DNA of 64,000 nucleotides from Pseudomonadota bacterium (GCA_016195085.1 JACQAG010000048.1:62001-126000), one strand, 5' to 3'; shown: positions 43,544-52,300, counted from the stretch's first letter. The notes: generated by a model not told the origin, from the letters alone. A program made the numbers and translations.

Positions 43544-43578
43544 ACTACGTCATTGACGGATCTACGTCAGTGACGTAG
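43544..43578. promoter_or_regulatory. Tandem palindromic operator of the toxin-antitoxin pair
   Basis: CTACGTCAGTGACGTAG (43562-43578) is a perfect palindrome ending 8 bp before the brnT ATG. A degenerate copy, CTACGTCATTGACG, starts at 43545, exactly 17 bp earlier. Two spaced operator copies are typical for cooperative autorepression by a toxin-antitoxin complex. Confidence 0.7.
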
Positions 43579-43586
43579 TTATTGCA

Positions 43587-43862
43587 ATGATCTTCGAGTG
43601 GGATGCGGCGAAGAGTCGTGTGAATGCCAAGGCGCGCGGCCTGCCATTCGAGATCGCGGTGGCGATGTTCGATGCGCCGACCTTGGAGGTTCCAGACAGG
43701 CGGCAGCAATATGGGGAGCTCAGAGTAAAGGCGACCGGGATCGTGAGAGGGATCGTGTTGGCGGCAATTTATACGGATCGGCCCGGCGCGCGGCGGATCA
43801 TCAGCCTGCGCGTCGCCAACAGAAAGGAGCGTCATGCCTACCGTGCGGCGTACCCGAGCTGA
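43587..43862 (+). CDS. brnT: BrnT-type toxin (DUF497)
   Basis: 91-residue BrnT-family ribonuclease toxin, RelE-like fold. The hallmark start IFEWDAAKSRVNAKARGLPF EI is followed by the usual VFD-type strand (AVAMFDAPTLEVPD), YTDRPGARRIISLRVANRKE and a terminal YRAAYPS. Its gene overlaps the downstream HTH antitoxin gene by 29 bases, so the two are co-translated. A tandem palindrome upstream is the likely autorepression site. BrnT normally pairs with a ribbon-helix-helix BrnA; the partner here is an XRE-type HTH protein, a less usual pairing. Confidence 0.88.
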   Translation: MIFEWDAAKSRVNAKARGLPFEIAVAMFDAPTLEVPDRRQQYGELRVKATGIVRGIVLAAIYTDRPGARRIISLRVANRKERHAYRAAYPS

Positions 43863-44250
43863 TGTGGATCTCTCGAAGGTCGATTGGGCACGTCTCGAGG
43901 CGACGACTGATGCCGAGATTGATGCCCAGATTGCCGCCGATCCAGACACGGCGCCGATCTTCACCGAGCGAGAGCTGGCACGAGCACGTCGGATCGTGCC
44001 GTCCGTTGACGCCGACGACGTGCGGGGTATCCGCCGGCGTCTTGGCCTGAGCCAGGCGGCGTTTGCGGCGCGGTTCGGGTTTACGGTCCAGACCGTGCGC
44101 AACTACGAGCAAGGTCATCGCCGGCCGGCGGGGCCGGCGCGCGTGCTGCTGCGGGTTGTGGCCAGTGAACCGGATGCGGTCACCCGTGCTCTTGGTCGCG
44201 GATCTGGAGCGAGGCGCGCGCCCGGCCGCCACCCCCGCCAACCCCGTTGA
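43834..44250 (+). CDS. XRE-family HTH antitoxin partner of BrnT
   Basis: 138-residue DNA-binding protein. Residues 1-60 are acidic (LSKVDWARLEATTDAEIDAQ, AADPDTAPIFT) like the toxin-binding arm of BrnA antitoxins; residues about 62-118 are an HTH-XRE domain (VRGIRRRLGLSQAAFAARFG, VQTVRNYEQGHRRPAGPA). The ATG lies inside the toxin gene, as in many toxin-antitoxin pairs. It should neutralise the toxin and bind the palindromes at 43544-43578. The arginine-rich tail is atypical. Confidence 0.85.
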   Translation: MPTVRRTRADVDLSKVDWARLEATTDAEIDAQIAADPDTAPIFTERELARARRIVPSVDADDVRGIRRRLGLSQAAFAARFGFTVQTVRNYEQGHRRPAGPARVLLRVVASEPDAVTRALGRGSGARRAPGRHPRQPR

Positions 44251-44287
44251 CAGGGGCCTCCGGCCTCCTTATGTTCCGCGCTCCCTC

Positions 44288-44340
44288 GGGGGTGGACTTT
44301 GGGCGGGGGTGGTCCCCAGCCCCTCCCAAAGTCCACCCCC
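44288..44340 (+). other. Long hairpin directly upstream of rpmJ
   Basis: GGGGGTGGACTTTGGG (44288-44303) and its exact inverse (44325-44340) form a 16-bp stem with a 21-nt G/C-rich loop. It starts 37 bp after the antitoxin stop and ends 27 bp before the rpmJ start. No T run follows, so it is either a repeat element or a structured leader of rpmJ. Confidence 0.6.
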
Positions 44341-44367
44341 GGGAAAGCCCAGCTCGGACGAGAAGCC

Positions 44368-44493
44368 ATGAAGGTCGTCAACTCGCTGAAGTCGATGAAG
44401 GCGCGGCACAAGGATTGCCGCGTGGTCAGGCGCAAGGGCCGGGTCTACGTCATCAACAAGACGAACCCGCGCTTCAAGGCCCGCCAGGGCTGA
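44368..44493 (+). CDS. rpmJ: 50S ribosomal protein L36 (zinc-free type)
   Basis: 41-residue ribosomal protein L36 of the large subunit, [20 protein letters not shown] followed by [21 protein letters not shown]. Only one cysteine is present, so this is the C-minus, zinc-independent form common in alphaproteobacteria. The frame is open upstream but MKVVNS is the invariant start. As in other genomes it is encoded alone, away from the ribosomal operons. A 16-bp hairpin ends 27 bp upstream of its ATG. Confidence 0.95.
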   Translation: MKVVNSLKSMKARHKDCRVVRRKGRVYVINKTNPRFKARQG

Positions 44494-44609
44494 GCCTACC
44501 CTCGCCGCCCGGGTTCCATCGGGCCGTCGACTCCTTAACTTTCGCATCGCTTGCCGCCATCTGTGGCCTGTAAGCTAGCCCCAAGGGGTAGCCCGGGAGC
44601 CGCACAGCC

Positions 44610-46097
44610 ATGCTCATGCCGAAGCCGGACGAGGCCATCATCGCCCGCCGGCGCGAGATCGCCGCCGCCCTTCGGGAGATCGTGCCGGGCGAGGGGGTGA
44701 TCGCCGACGAGGTCGCGATGCGCGCCTATGAGAGCGACGGGCTCTCGGTCTACCGCCAGCTGCCGATGATCGTCGTACTCCCCGAGACCACCGGCCAGGT
44801 GAGCCGGATCCTCGCCTACTGCCATCGCAGCGGCGTCAAGGTGGTGCCCCGGGGTGCCGGCACCTCGCTGTCCGGCGGCGCCTTGCCTTTGGCCGACGGC
44901 ATCGTCCTGGGCCTGGGCAAGTTCAACAAGATCCTCGACATCGATTTCGCGAACCGCGCCGTGGTGGCGCAGCCGGGGGTGACCAATCTCGGCATCACCG
45001 ATGCCGTCGCCCATGCCGGCTTCTACTATGCCCCCGACCCGTCCTCGCAGATCGCCTGCACCATCGGCGGCAACGTCGCCGAGAACTCCGGCGGCGTGCA
45101 TTGCCTCAAATACGGGCTCACCACCAACAACCTGCTCGGCCTGGAGGTGGTGCTGATCGACGGCGAGATCGTTCGCTTGGGCGGCAAGCATCTCGATAGC
45201 GAGGGCTATGACCTCATGGGCCTGATGACCGGCTCGGAGGGGCTCCTGGGCGTGGTGACCGAGGTGACCGTGCGCATCCTGAAGAAGCCGGCGACCGCGC
45301 GCGCACTCCTCATCGGCTTTCCCACCTCCGAAGGTGCCGGCGATTGCGTCGCCAAGATCATCGCTGCCGGCATCATTCCAGGCGGCATGGAGATGATGGA
45401 CCGGCCGGCCATCCACGCCTCGGAAGCCTTCGTGCAAGTGGGTTATCCGCTCGACGTCGAAGCCTTGCTCATCGTCGAGCTCGATGGGCCTGAGGTGGAG
45501 GTGGATCACCTGATCCAGGCGGTCGAAGCGATTGCCGGGGCGCATGGGGCGAGCTCGATCCGGGTCAGCAACAGCGAAGAGGAGCGGCTCGCCTTCTGGG
45601 CCGGCCGCAAGGCGGCCTTCCCCGCCGCCGGGCGCATCTCGCCCGACTATTACTGCATGGACGGCACCATCCCGCGCCGCTGCCTGCCCCAGGTGCTCGC
45701 CCGCATCACCGAAATGTCGCAGGCCTACGGGCTCCGGGTCGCCAATGTCTTCCACGCCGGCGACGGCAACCTGCACCCGCTCATTCTCTTCGATGCCAAC
45801 AAGCCGGGCGAGCTCGAGACCGCGGAGAAGTTCGGCGCCGACATCCTCAGGCTTTGCGTCGAGGTGGGTGGGGTTCTGACCGGCGAGCACGGGGTCGGCG
45901 TCGAGAAGCGCGATCTCATGGGCACCATGTTCGAGGAGGTGGATCTCGATCAGCAGCAGCGGGTCAAATGCGCCTTCGACCCGAACTCGCTGCTGAACCC
46001 CGGCAAGGTGTTTCCGGTGCTGCACCGCTGCGCCGAGCTCGGTCGCATGCGCGTGCATAAAGGCCAGATGCCGTTCCCCGAGCTGCCGCGGTTCTGA
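44610..46097 (+). CDS. glcD: Glycolate oxidase, FAD-binding subunit GlcD
   Basis: 495-residue FAD-linked oxidase subunit. The PCMH-type FAD domain contains VKVVPRGAGTSLSGGALPLA, VVAQPGVTNLGITDAVAHAG and CTIGGNVAENSGGVHCLKYG; the C-terminal domain holds the substrate-side motif VFHAGDGNLHPLILFD and GEHGVGVEKR. With GlcE and GlcF it oxidises glycolate (or D-lactate) to glyoxylate at the membrane. ATG at 44610 starts 116 bp after rpmJ. It leads the glcDEF operon. No glcC regulator or malate synthase gene is seen beside it. Confidence 0.93.
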   Translation: MLMPKPDEAIIARRREIAAALREIVPGEGVIADEVAMRAYESDGLSVYRQLPMIVVLPETTGQVSRILAYCHRSGVKVVPRGAGTSLSGGALPLADGIVLGLGKFNKILDIDFANRAVVAQPGVTNLGITDAVAHAGFYYAPDPSSQIACTIGGNVAENSGGVHCLKYGLTTNNLLGLEVVLIDGEIVRLGGKHLDSEGYDLMGLMTGSEGLLGVVTEVTVRILKKPATARALLIGFPTSEGAGDCVAKIIAAGIIPGGMEMMDRPAIHASEAFVQVGYPLDVEALLIVELDGPEVEVDHLIQAVEAIAGAHGASSIRVSNSEEERLAFWAGRKAAFPAAGRISPDYYCMDGTIPRRCLPQVLARITEMSQAYGLRVANVFHAGDGNLHPLILFDANKPGELETAEKFGADILRLCVEVGGVLTGEHGVGVEKRDLMGTMFEEVDLDQQQRVKCAFDPNSLLNPGKVFPVLHRCAELGRMRVHKGQMPFPELPRF

Positions 46098-46104
46098 AGC
46101 CGAC

Positions 46105-47331
46105 ATGGTGGATTGGATCAAGCCAGCCGATGCGCAGGAGGTGCTGGACGCGGTCGCTGACGCGGTCGCCAGCGAGAGCCCGCTCGAGCTCCTGGGCCGC
46201 GGCAGCAAGCGCAGCCTCGGCCGGCCCTTTCAGGCGGCGCGCGCTCTCGACCTCTCGGGATTGTCCGGCATCGCCACCTACGAGCCCGAGGAGCTGGTGA
46301 TGACGGCGCTGCCGGGCACGCCCATCGCCGAGATCGAAGCAGCCGTGGCGGCGAAGAACCAGATGCTCGCCTTCGAGCCCATGGATCTGGGTCCGCTCCT
46401 GGGTGGGAGTGCCGCCATGGGCAGCATCGGCGGCGCCTTCGCGGCCAACCTCGCCGGCCCCAGGCGCATCAAGGCCGGGGCCGCCCGCGACCACCTCCTC
46501 GGCTTCAGGGGGGTGAGCGGCCGCGGCGAGGCCTACAAGGCCGGCGGCAAGGTGGTGAAGAACGTCACCGGCTACGATCTGAGCAAGCTCATCACCGGCT
46601 CCTTCGGCACGCTGACGGCCTTGACCGAGATCACCTTCAAGGTGGTGCCGCGGCCGGAGAAGACCCGCACCGTGCTGGTCTTCGGCCTGGAGGATGCCCG
46701 CGCCCTCGAGGCGATGGCCGCCGCGCTCGCGAGCCCGCACGAGGTCGCTGCCGCCGCCCATCTGCCCGCCGCTCTGGCCGCGGGCTCGGCCGTCTCCTAT
46801 GTGGCTGGTGCCGGTGCGGCGGCAACCGGGCTGCGCATCGAGGGCCCGGCGCCGTCGGCGGTGCATCGCTGCCGCGAGCTCAAGGAGATGCTGTCCCGCT
46901 ACGGGCCGGTCGAGGAGTTGCATGGTCAGAACTCGGCTCGGTTCTGGCGGGAGATCCGCGACGTCGAGGCCTTCATCGGCCATAGCGAGCGGCCGGTCTG
47001 GCGGATTTCGGTCGCCCCCAGCACCGGTGCTGCCGTGGTCGCCGAGATCGCCCGCCAAGGCGATGCCCGGGCCTACTACGATTGGGGCGGCGGGCTTATC
47101 TGGTTGGAGCTGGGTTTGACGATGGAGCATGCCGGCGCCGCCGTGGTCCGCCGTGCCCTGGCCGCTTCCGGCGGCCATGCGACACTCATCCGTGCGCCGA
47201 GAGAAGTGCGGGCCGTCGTACCGGTGTTCCAGCCGCAGCCCGACCCCTTGGCGCGGTTGACCCAGCGTGTGAAGGCGAGCTTCGATCCCAAGCGCATCCT
47301 CAATCCCGGCCGCATGTATGCGGGCGTCTGA
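46105..47331 (+). CDS. glcE: Glycolate oxidase, FAD-binding subunit GlcE
   Basis: 408-residue second FAD-binding subunit, truncated relative to GlcD as usual. Recognisable segments are LLGRGSKRSLGRPFQAARAL, LMTALPGTPIAEIEAAVAA-like FAD-domain pattern (written VMTALPGTPIAEIEAAVAAK), GGKVVKNVTGYDLSKLITGS and the terminal FDPKRILNPGRMYAGV. It starts seven bases after the glcD stop and is followed 11 bases later by glcF, so the three subunits are co-transcribed. Confidence 0.92.
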   Translation: MVDWIKPADAQEVLDAVADAVASESPLELLGRGSKRSLGRPFQAARALDLSGLSGIATYEPEELVMTALPGTPIAEIEAAVAAKNQMLAFEPMDLGPLLGGSAAMGSIGGAFAANLAGPRRIKAGAARDHLLGFRGVSGRGEAYKAGGKVVKNVTGYDLSKLITGSFGTLTALTEITFKVVPRPEKTRTVLVFGLEDARALEAMAAALASPHEVAAAAHLPAALAAGSAVSYVAGAGAAATGLRIEGPAPSAVHRCRELKEMLSRYGPVEELHGQNSARFWREIRDVEAFIGHSERPVWRISVAPSTGAAVVAEIARQGDARAYYDWGGGLIWLELGLTMEHAGAAVVRRALAASGGHATLIRAPREVRAVVPVFQPQPDPLARLTQRVKASFDPKRILNPGRMYAGV

Positions 47332-47342
47332 GCAAGGACGGC

Positions 47343-48629
47343 ATGCAAACCGATTTCACCCTGGCGCAGCTCGCCGATCCGGATATCGCCGAGGCCAACA
47401 AGATCCTCCGGGCTTGCGTGCATTGCGGCTTCTGCACCGCCACCTGCCCGACCTATCTCTTGCTCGGCGACGAGCTCGATAGCCCGCGCGGACGCATCTA
47501 TCTCATCAAGGACATGCTGGAGGGCGACAAGCCGGCGAGCCCGCGCCTGGTCAGGCACATCGACCGCTGCCTCTCCTGCCTGGCCTGCATGACCACTTGT
47601 CCATCCAGCGTCAACTACATGCACCTCGTCGATCAGGCGCGCCGGCGCATCGAGGAGACCTTTCGGCGGCCACCGCTCGATCGCTGGCTGCGCAGCCTCC
47701 TGGCGTTCCTGCTGCCGCATCCCATGCGCTTCCGCCTGGCGCTCGTCGGCGCCGGCCTCCTCAAGCCCATCGGGCGCCACCTGCCCGGCAGGCTCGGCGC
47801 CATGTTCACTCTAGCTCCGTCACGCCTTCCCGGGCCCTCGAGCGTCGACCGGCCCCAGATCTTTCCGGCTGGCGGGGTCCGCAAGAAGCGCGTGGCGCTG
47901 TTGACCGGCTGCGCCCAGCAGGTGCTGGCCCCGGAGATCAACGAGGCGACGATCCGGCTATTGACCCGCCATGGCTGCGAGGTGGTCGTGGCCCAGGGGG
48001 CCGGATGCTGCGGGGCCTTGGTTCACCACATGGGCCGCGAAGAAGCAGCGCTCGCTGCCGCCAAGGCCAACATCGCCGCCTGGTGGCGGGTGCACGAGCA
48101 GGGCGGGCTCGATGCAATCGTCATCAATGCGTCGGGCTGCGGCACCGTGGTCAAGGACTACGGCTACATGCTCCGCACCGATGCCGCATGGGCGGACAGG
48201 GCCAAATTCGTCTCGGCGCTCGCCCGGGACGTGAGCGAGCTCATGACCGAGCTCGGCTTGGAGGCACCGAGAAGGCCGATTGGATTGCGCGTTGCCTATC
48301 ACGCGGCCTGCTCGCTGCAGCACGGCCAGAAGATTCACAAGGAGCCCCGGGCGCTCTTAGAGGCTGCCGGCTGCCACGTTGTCGAGGTGCCGGAGGGGCA
48401 CATCTGCTGCGGCTCGGCCGGGACCTATAATCTCCTGCAGCCGGAGCTGGCCCGGAGCCTGGGGCGGCGCAAGGCCGCGAACATCGCCAAAACCGGCGCC
48501 GACGTGGTGGCCGCCGGCAATATCGGCTGCATCACCCAGATCGCCGAGGCGACGGCGCTCCCGGTCTTGCACACGGTCGAGCTTCTGGACTGGGCGACCG
48601 GCGGTCCGATGCCGGCACGGCTCGGATAG
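47343..48629 (+). CDS. glcF: Glycolate oxidase, iron-sulfur subunit GlcF
   Basis: 428-residue iron-sulfur subunit. Two [4Fe-4S] motifs are visible, C25-x2-C28-x2-C31-x3-C35 (CVHCGFCTATCP) and C76-x2-C79-x2-C82-x3-C86 (CLSCLACMTTCP). Two CCG domains follow (AQGAGCCGALVHHMG, EGHICCGSAGTYNLL), the heterodisulfide-reductase-like units that relay electrons to the quinone pool. The start at 47343 (MQTDFTLAQL) follows glcE by 11 bases; the longer open frame upstream lies inside glcE. Confidence 0.93.
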   Translation: MQTDFTLAQLADPDIAEANKILRACVHCGFCTATCPTYLLLGDELDSPRGRIYLIKDMLEGDKPASPRLVRHIDRCLSCLACMTTCPSSVNYMHLVDQARRRIEETFRRPPLDRWLRSLLAFLLPHPMRFRLALVGAGLLKPIGRHLPGRLGAMFTLAPSRLPGPSSVDRPQIFPAGGVRKKRVALLTGCAQQVLAPEINEATIRLLTRHGCEVVVAQGAGCCGALVHHMGREEAALAAAKANIAAWWRVHEQGGLDAIVINASGCGTVVKDYGYMLRTDAAWADRAKFVSALARDVSELMTELGLEAPRRPIGLRVAYHAACSLQHGQKIHKEPRALLEAAGCHVVEVPEGHICCGSAGTYNLLQPELARSLGRRKAANIAKTGADVVAAGNIGCITQIAEATALPVLHTVELLDWATGGPMPARLG

Positions 48630-48772
48630 CCCGACCTCTCAGTGACCACAAGGACCAAGGCGGCGTGGGGCGCTCGGTTCAAAATATCCCGGCCGCCCGC
48701 GGGTCTTGGGTTTGTGCGGCGTGGTTTCGGGAACTAAGCTGGCCGTGCTTATGGGGATAGGGGGGACAACCG

Positions 48773-49840
48773 ATGCCTGAAAAATACAACACGCTCATCC
48801 TGGGCGCATCCTATGGGTCGCTGCTCGCGACCAAGCTCGCGCTTGCCGGCCACGACACCATGCTCATCTGCCTGCCGGCGGAGGCCGACCTCATCAATGC
48901 GGAGGGTGCGCGCATCCGCCTGCCGGTCAAGGGCCGGAGCGGGCTGGTCGAAATCGACTCGCGTAAGCTCAAGGGCAAGGTCACGGCCGGCGGTACCGCC
49001 GGCGTCGATCCGTCGAAATACGACCTCGTCGCCCTCGCCATGCAGGAGCCGCAATACCGCTCGCCTGGCGTGCGCGAGCTGCTCGATGCCGTCGCGCGCT
49101 CCCGCGTGCCCTGCATGTCGATCATGAACATGCCGCCCTTACCCTATCTCGCGCGGATTCCCGGACTTTCGCTCGACGCGCTCAAGCCCTGCTACACCGA
49201 TGCGACCGTCTGGCAGAACTTCGATCCGAAGTTCATGACGCTCTGCAGTCCGGATCCCCAGGCGTTCCGCCCGCCCGACGACAAGGTCAACGTGCTGCAG
49301 GTCGCCCTGCCGACGAACTTCAAGGCCGCCCGCTTCGAGTCGGACGCCCACACCCAGATCCTCCGCCGGATGCAGGACGGCATCGAGGCGGCGCGCTTCG
49401 AGGCCGGCGACGGCAAGGTCGAGCTGCCGGTCAAGCTCAAGGTCCATGAATCGGTCTTCGTGCCGCTGGCCAAGTGGTGCATGCTGCTGACCGGCAACTA
49501 CCGCTGCGTCCAGAAGGACGGCATGCGGCCGATCAAAGAGGCCGTGCATACCGACCTCGCGGCCTCGCGCGGGGTCTACGCGTGGGTGACGGCACTCTGC
49601 CGCTCGTTTGGCGCCGCCGCCGACGATCTCGTGCCTTTCGAGAAATATGCGTCGGCGGCGATGAGCCTGATCCGGCCGTCCTCCGCCGCCCGCGCGCTCG
49701 CGAACGGCGCCAAGGCGATCGAGCGCGTCGATCTTCTGGTGCAGACCATCGCCGCGTCGCGGGGCATGAAGAACGACGAGGTCGACAGGGCGGTGTCGCT
49801 GGTCGACGGCTGGCTCGCGGCGAACCGCAAGAAGGCGTGA
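48773..49840 (+). CDS. Ketopantoate reductase-like NAD(P)-binding protein
   Basis: 355-residue protein with an N-terminal Rossmann-like start YNTLILGASYGSLLATKLAL, where GASYGS replaces the usual GxGxxG, followed by AGHDTMLICLPAEADLINAE, similar to ApbA/PanE ketopantoate reductases. The middle (KYDLVALAMQEPQYRSPGVR) fits the same family, while the helical C-terminal half (VPLAKWCMLLTGNYRCVQKD) is less clear. The substrate is unknown, and the altered glycine motif means even cofactor binding is not certain. It lies alone between glcF and the convergent binding-protein gene. Confidence 0.65.
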   Translation: MPEKYNTLILGASYGSLLATKLALAGHDTMLICLPAEADLINAEGARIRLPVKGRSGLVEIDSRKLKGKVTAGGTAGVDPSKYDLVALAMQEPQYRSPGVRELLDAVARSRVPCMSIMNMPPLPYLARIPGLSLDALKPCYTDATVWQNFDPKFMTLCSPDPQAFRPPDDKVNVLQVALPTNFKAARFESDAHTQILRRMQDGIEAARFEAGDGKVELPVKLKVHESVFVPLAKWCMLLTGNYRCVQKDGMRPIKEAVHTDLAASRGVYAWVTALCRSFGAAADDLVPFEKYASAAMSLIRPSSAARALANGAKAIERVDLLVQTIAASRGMKNDEVDRAVSLVDGWLAANRKKA

Positions 49841-49917
49841 CCGGCGGGGCCAGAACCCGCGTTAGAGCCCGAATTAGGCCTGCGGTATCGCTCGAACCCT
49901 CCGACCGGCGCCCTCGG

Positions 49918-51495
49918 CTACTCCTTCTCCACGTTCCACAGGAAGACGACGGGCGCCACGATCAAGCCTTTCAGCGTCTTGCGATAGGCCGTTGGGATCA
50001 GGAACTGGCCCGTCGGGATGTAGCTCACGATCTCATAGGCCCGTTCCTGGATGGCGGCGGCGAGCTTCTTCTGCGCCTCCAGATCCGGCGCCTTGAGCCA
50101 GGCGGCGCGGAGCTCTTCTAGTTTGGCATCGCTGGGCCAGCCGAACCAGGCACCGTCGCCGCTGGCGCGGACCGCGTTGTTGAGCGCCGGCGTCAGCACG
50201 TCGGGAGCGACGACCCAGGTGTGGAAGATGCTCCAGCCGCCCTTGTCCACCGGCTCCTTGCTGGTGCGCCTGGAGATGAGCGTGCCCCAATCCATGGCCT
50301 GCAGATCGATATTGAGGCCGGCGCGCTTGAGCGTTTCCGTCGTCACCGTCGCCTGGCCATGCACCACCGGCTGGTCGGTCGCCGAGATGATGACGATGCG
50401 TTCGTTGTTGTAGCCGGACTCCTTGATGAGGGCCTTCGCCTTCTCGAGGCTGCGCGGGCCCAACAACGCCTCGGCGCCGACATTGCTGGCCAGAGGCGTG
50501 TCGCAGCCGAACATCGCCGCGCACGCCTTCCAGTTCTTCTCCGCCCCGGCGATGGCGCGCATAGTGTCGGTCTGGTCGATGAGATAGAGCAAGGCTTGCC
50601 GCAGCTTCACGTTGTTGAAGGGCGGCTGGATGTGGTTGAACCGGAGCACGCCCTGATTGCCCAGGGGATCGATGTTGTCGATGACGATCTCCGGGTTCTT
50701 GGCGAGCGTGGGCAGAAGATCGACCGGCGGCTGCTCGATCCAGTCGACCTCGCCCGATTGCAGGGCGGCGGCCTGGGTGGCGCCGTCGGGGATGTAGAGC
50801 CAGTCGACCCGGTCGACCTTCACCGCCTTGCCGCCGGCGGCGAAGCTCGGGGGCTCGGACCGCGGCACATAGTCGACATTCTTTACATAGACGACCTTGT
50901 TGCCGGGGACCCATTCGTCCTTGACGAACTTGAAGGGCCCGGATCCGATCGACTCGGTGATCTGCGTCATCGCGTCGGTCTTGGCGAGACGCTCGGGAAA
51001 CATGAAGGGGGTATTGCTGGAGAGCTTCGCCAGCCCCTCGATCAGGAGCGGGAAGGGCTCCTTGAGCGCAATGGTGAAGGAGCGCTCGTCGGTGGCGGTC
51101 ATGTTGGCCACCGCCTCCAGCAGCTTCTGGCCCAGGGGATCGCGCTTGCCCCAGCGCTGGATGGACGCGACGCAATCGGCGGCGGTCACCGGCTGCCCGT
51201 CATGCCATTTGAGGCCGGCGCGGAGCGTAAACCGGTAGGTGAGCTTGTCGGGGGCGACGGTGAAGGCGTCCACCATCTGCGGCTGCGGTTTCAGATCCTT
51301 GTCGAGGGCGAACAAGGTGTCATGAACCATGTAGCCGTGATTGCGGGTGATGTAGGCCGTGGTCCAAATGGGATCGAGCACGCGCAAATCCGCCTGGGCG
51401 ACGAAGCGCACGGTCTTTTGCGCAGATGCGGTCGTGGGCGAGAGCGCAACCAACAACGCTCCGGCGAGCGCCAGTGATCTGGTCGTGGGGATCAT
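49918..51495 (-). CDS. ABC transporter binding protein, family 5 (peptide/opine type), second orphan
   Basis: 525-residue periplasmic binding protein with a Sec leader (SLALAGALLVALSPTTASAQ). It parallels the protein at 39051-40643 through most of its length: LRAGLKWHDGQPVTAADCVA, IGSGPFKFVKDEWVPGNKVV, a matching cysteine pair (NWKACAAMFGCDTP) and an almost identical end (FLWNVEK). ATG 51495 is used; GTG 51501 is six bases upstream. No permease or ATPase genes adjoin. The two orphans probably bind related ligands and deliver them to a transporter encoded elsewhere. Confidence 0.9.
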   Translation of the reverse strand: MIPTTRSLALAGALLVALSPTTASAQKTVRFVAQADLRVLDPIWTTAYITRNHGYMVHDTLFALDKDLKPQPQMVDAFTVAPDKLTYRFTLRAGLKWHDGQPVTAADCVASIQRWGKRDPLGQKLLEAVANMTATDERSFTIALKEPFPLLIEGLAKLSSNTPFMFPERLAKTDAMTQITESIGSGPFKFVKDEWVPGNKVVYVKNVDYVPRSEPPSFAAGGKAVKVDRVDWLYIPDGATQAAALQSGEVDWIEQPPVDLLPTLAKNPEIVIDNIDPLGNQGVLRFNHIQPPFNNVKLRQALLYLIDQTDTMRAIAGAEKNWKACAAMFGCDTPLASNVGAEALLGPRSLEKAKALIKESGYNNERIVIISATDQPVVHGQATVTTETLKRAGLNIDLQAMDWGTLISRRTSKEPVDKGGWSIFHTWVVAPDVLTPALNNAVRASGDGAWFGWPSDAKLEELRAAWLKAPDLEAQKKLAAAIQERAYEIVSYIPTGQFLIPTAYRKTLKGLIVAPVVFLWNVEKE

Positions 51496-51550
51496 GAGCA
51501 CCTCTGTTCCTGTTCAATTAAGCGACGTTGCGCCATTGCGCGGAGACTAA

Positions 51551-51603
51551 GTCGGAATCCGACGATGTGCAAAACTGGCTCAGAACCGTGCATTTGCTCA
51601 GAA
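51551..51603. promoter_or_regulatory. Palindrome and direct repeats between binding protein and GNAT genes
   Basis: GTCGGAATCCGAC (51551-51563) is a palindrome with 5-bp arms. GCTCAGAA occurs twice, at 51578-51585 and 51596-51603, 18 bp apart, each followed by GTGC after two or three bases. This may be regulator-binding sequence for either divergent gene. Confidence 0.3.
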
Positions 51604-51653
51604 AAAGTGCAGCAGGCGCGCGAACCTACTTGATCCGGCGCGAGGCCCGATCG

Positions 51654-52241
51654 ATGCTCACTCGGATGGTGATGCAAACGGACGAGCCGGCTCGCTTCGA
51701 TGATATCCGCACGACGCGGCTGATCTTGCGACGCATGCTGCCGGAGCTGATGACCGCCGGGCTTGCGGGCGATCTTCAGCGCGCCGAGCAGCTTTTGGGA
51801 GCAGCCATTCCGCCGGACCTCGTCGAGCGGCCGGCGGTCCTGAGATTTGCTCTAGAACAGCTAGCGGCTGATCCTGGCTACGAGCCGTGGTCGGCGCGCG
51901 CGCTCGTGCTTGCGGGAGTTGGCAGGATGGTCGGGCATGTACGCTTCCACAGCCGGCCTGATCCGCCCTATCTACACCCCTATGTGCGCGATGCGGTGGA
52001 GCTCGGCTATACTATCTTCGGCGCCGATCGCCGGCGCGGCTATGCGAGCGAAGCGGTGGAGACGATGATGAGCTGGGCCGGAGCGACCCATGGAGTGCGC
52101 CGCTTCGTCGCCTCGGTGTCGCCGGAGAACGCTCCTTCGCTGGCGCTCATCGCCCGGTTCGGCTTTCGGCGGATCGGCGAGCATGTCGACGAGGTCGATG
52201 GCCTCGAGCACATCTTCTTGCGCGAGACGGCAGATGCATGA
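51654..52241 (+). CDS. GNAT-family N-acetyltransferase (RimJ/RimL-like)
   Basis: 195-residue acetyltransferase. The N-terminal strand FDDIRTTRLILRRMLPELMT is typical of RimJ/RimL-like enzymes; the acetyl-CoA loop is ELGYTIFGADRRRGYASEAV, and the terminal strand-helix is VSPENAPSLALIARFGFRRI. The frame is open upstream to 51528, but that part overlaps palindrome and repeat sequence, so ATG 51654 is preferred. The acceptor substrate (a protein N-terminus or small amine) cannot be told. It appears monocistronic. Confidence 0.82.
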   Translation: MLTRMVMQTDEPARFDDIRTTRLILRRMLPELMTAGLAGDLQRAEQLLGAAIPPDLVERPAVLRFALEQLAADPGYEPWSARALVLAGVGRMVGHVRFHSRPDPPYLHPYVRDAVELGYTIFGADRRRGYASEAVETMMSWAGATHGVRRFVASVSPENAPSLALIARFGFRRIGEHVDEVDGLEHIFLRETADA

Positions 52242-52300
52242 CCCGCATCTCCATCGGCCGTTCGGCTGAGCAGCGTTTATGTCGTCTTGCGCCTACAGCG

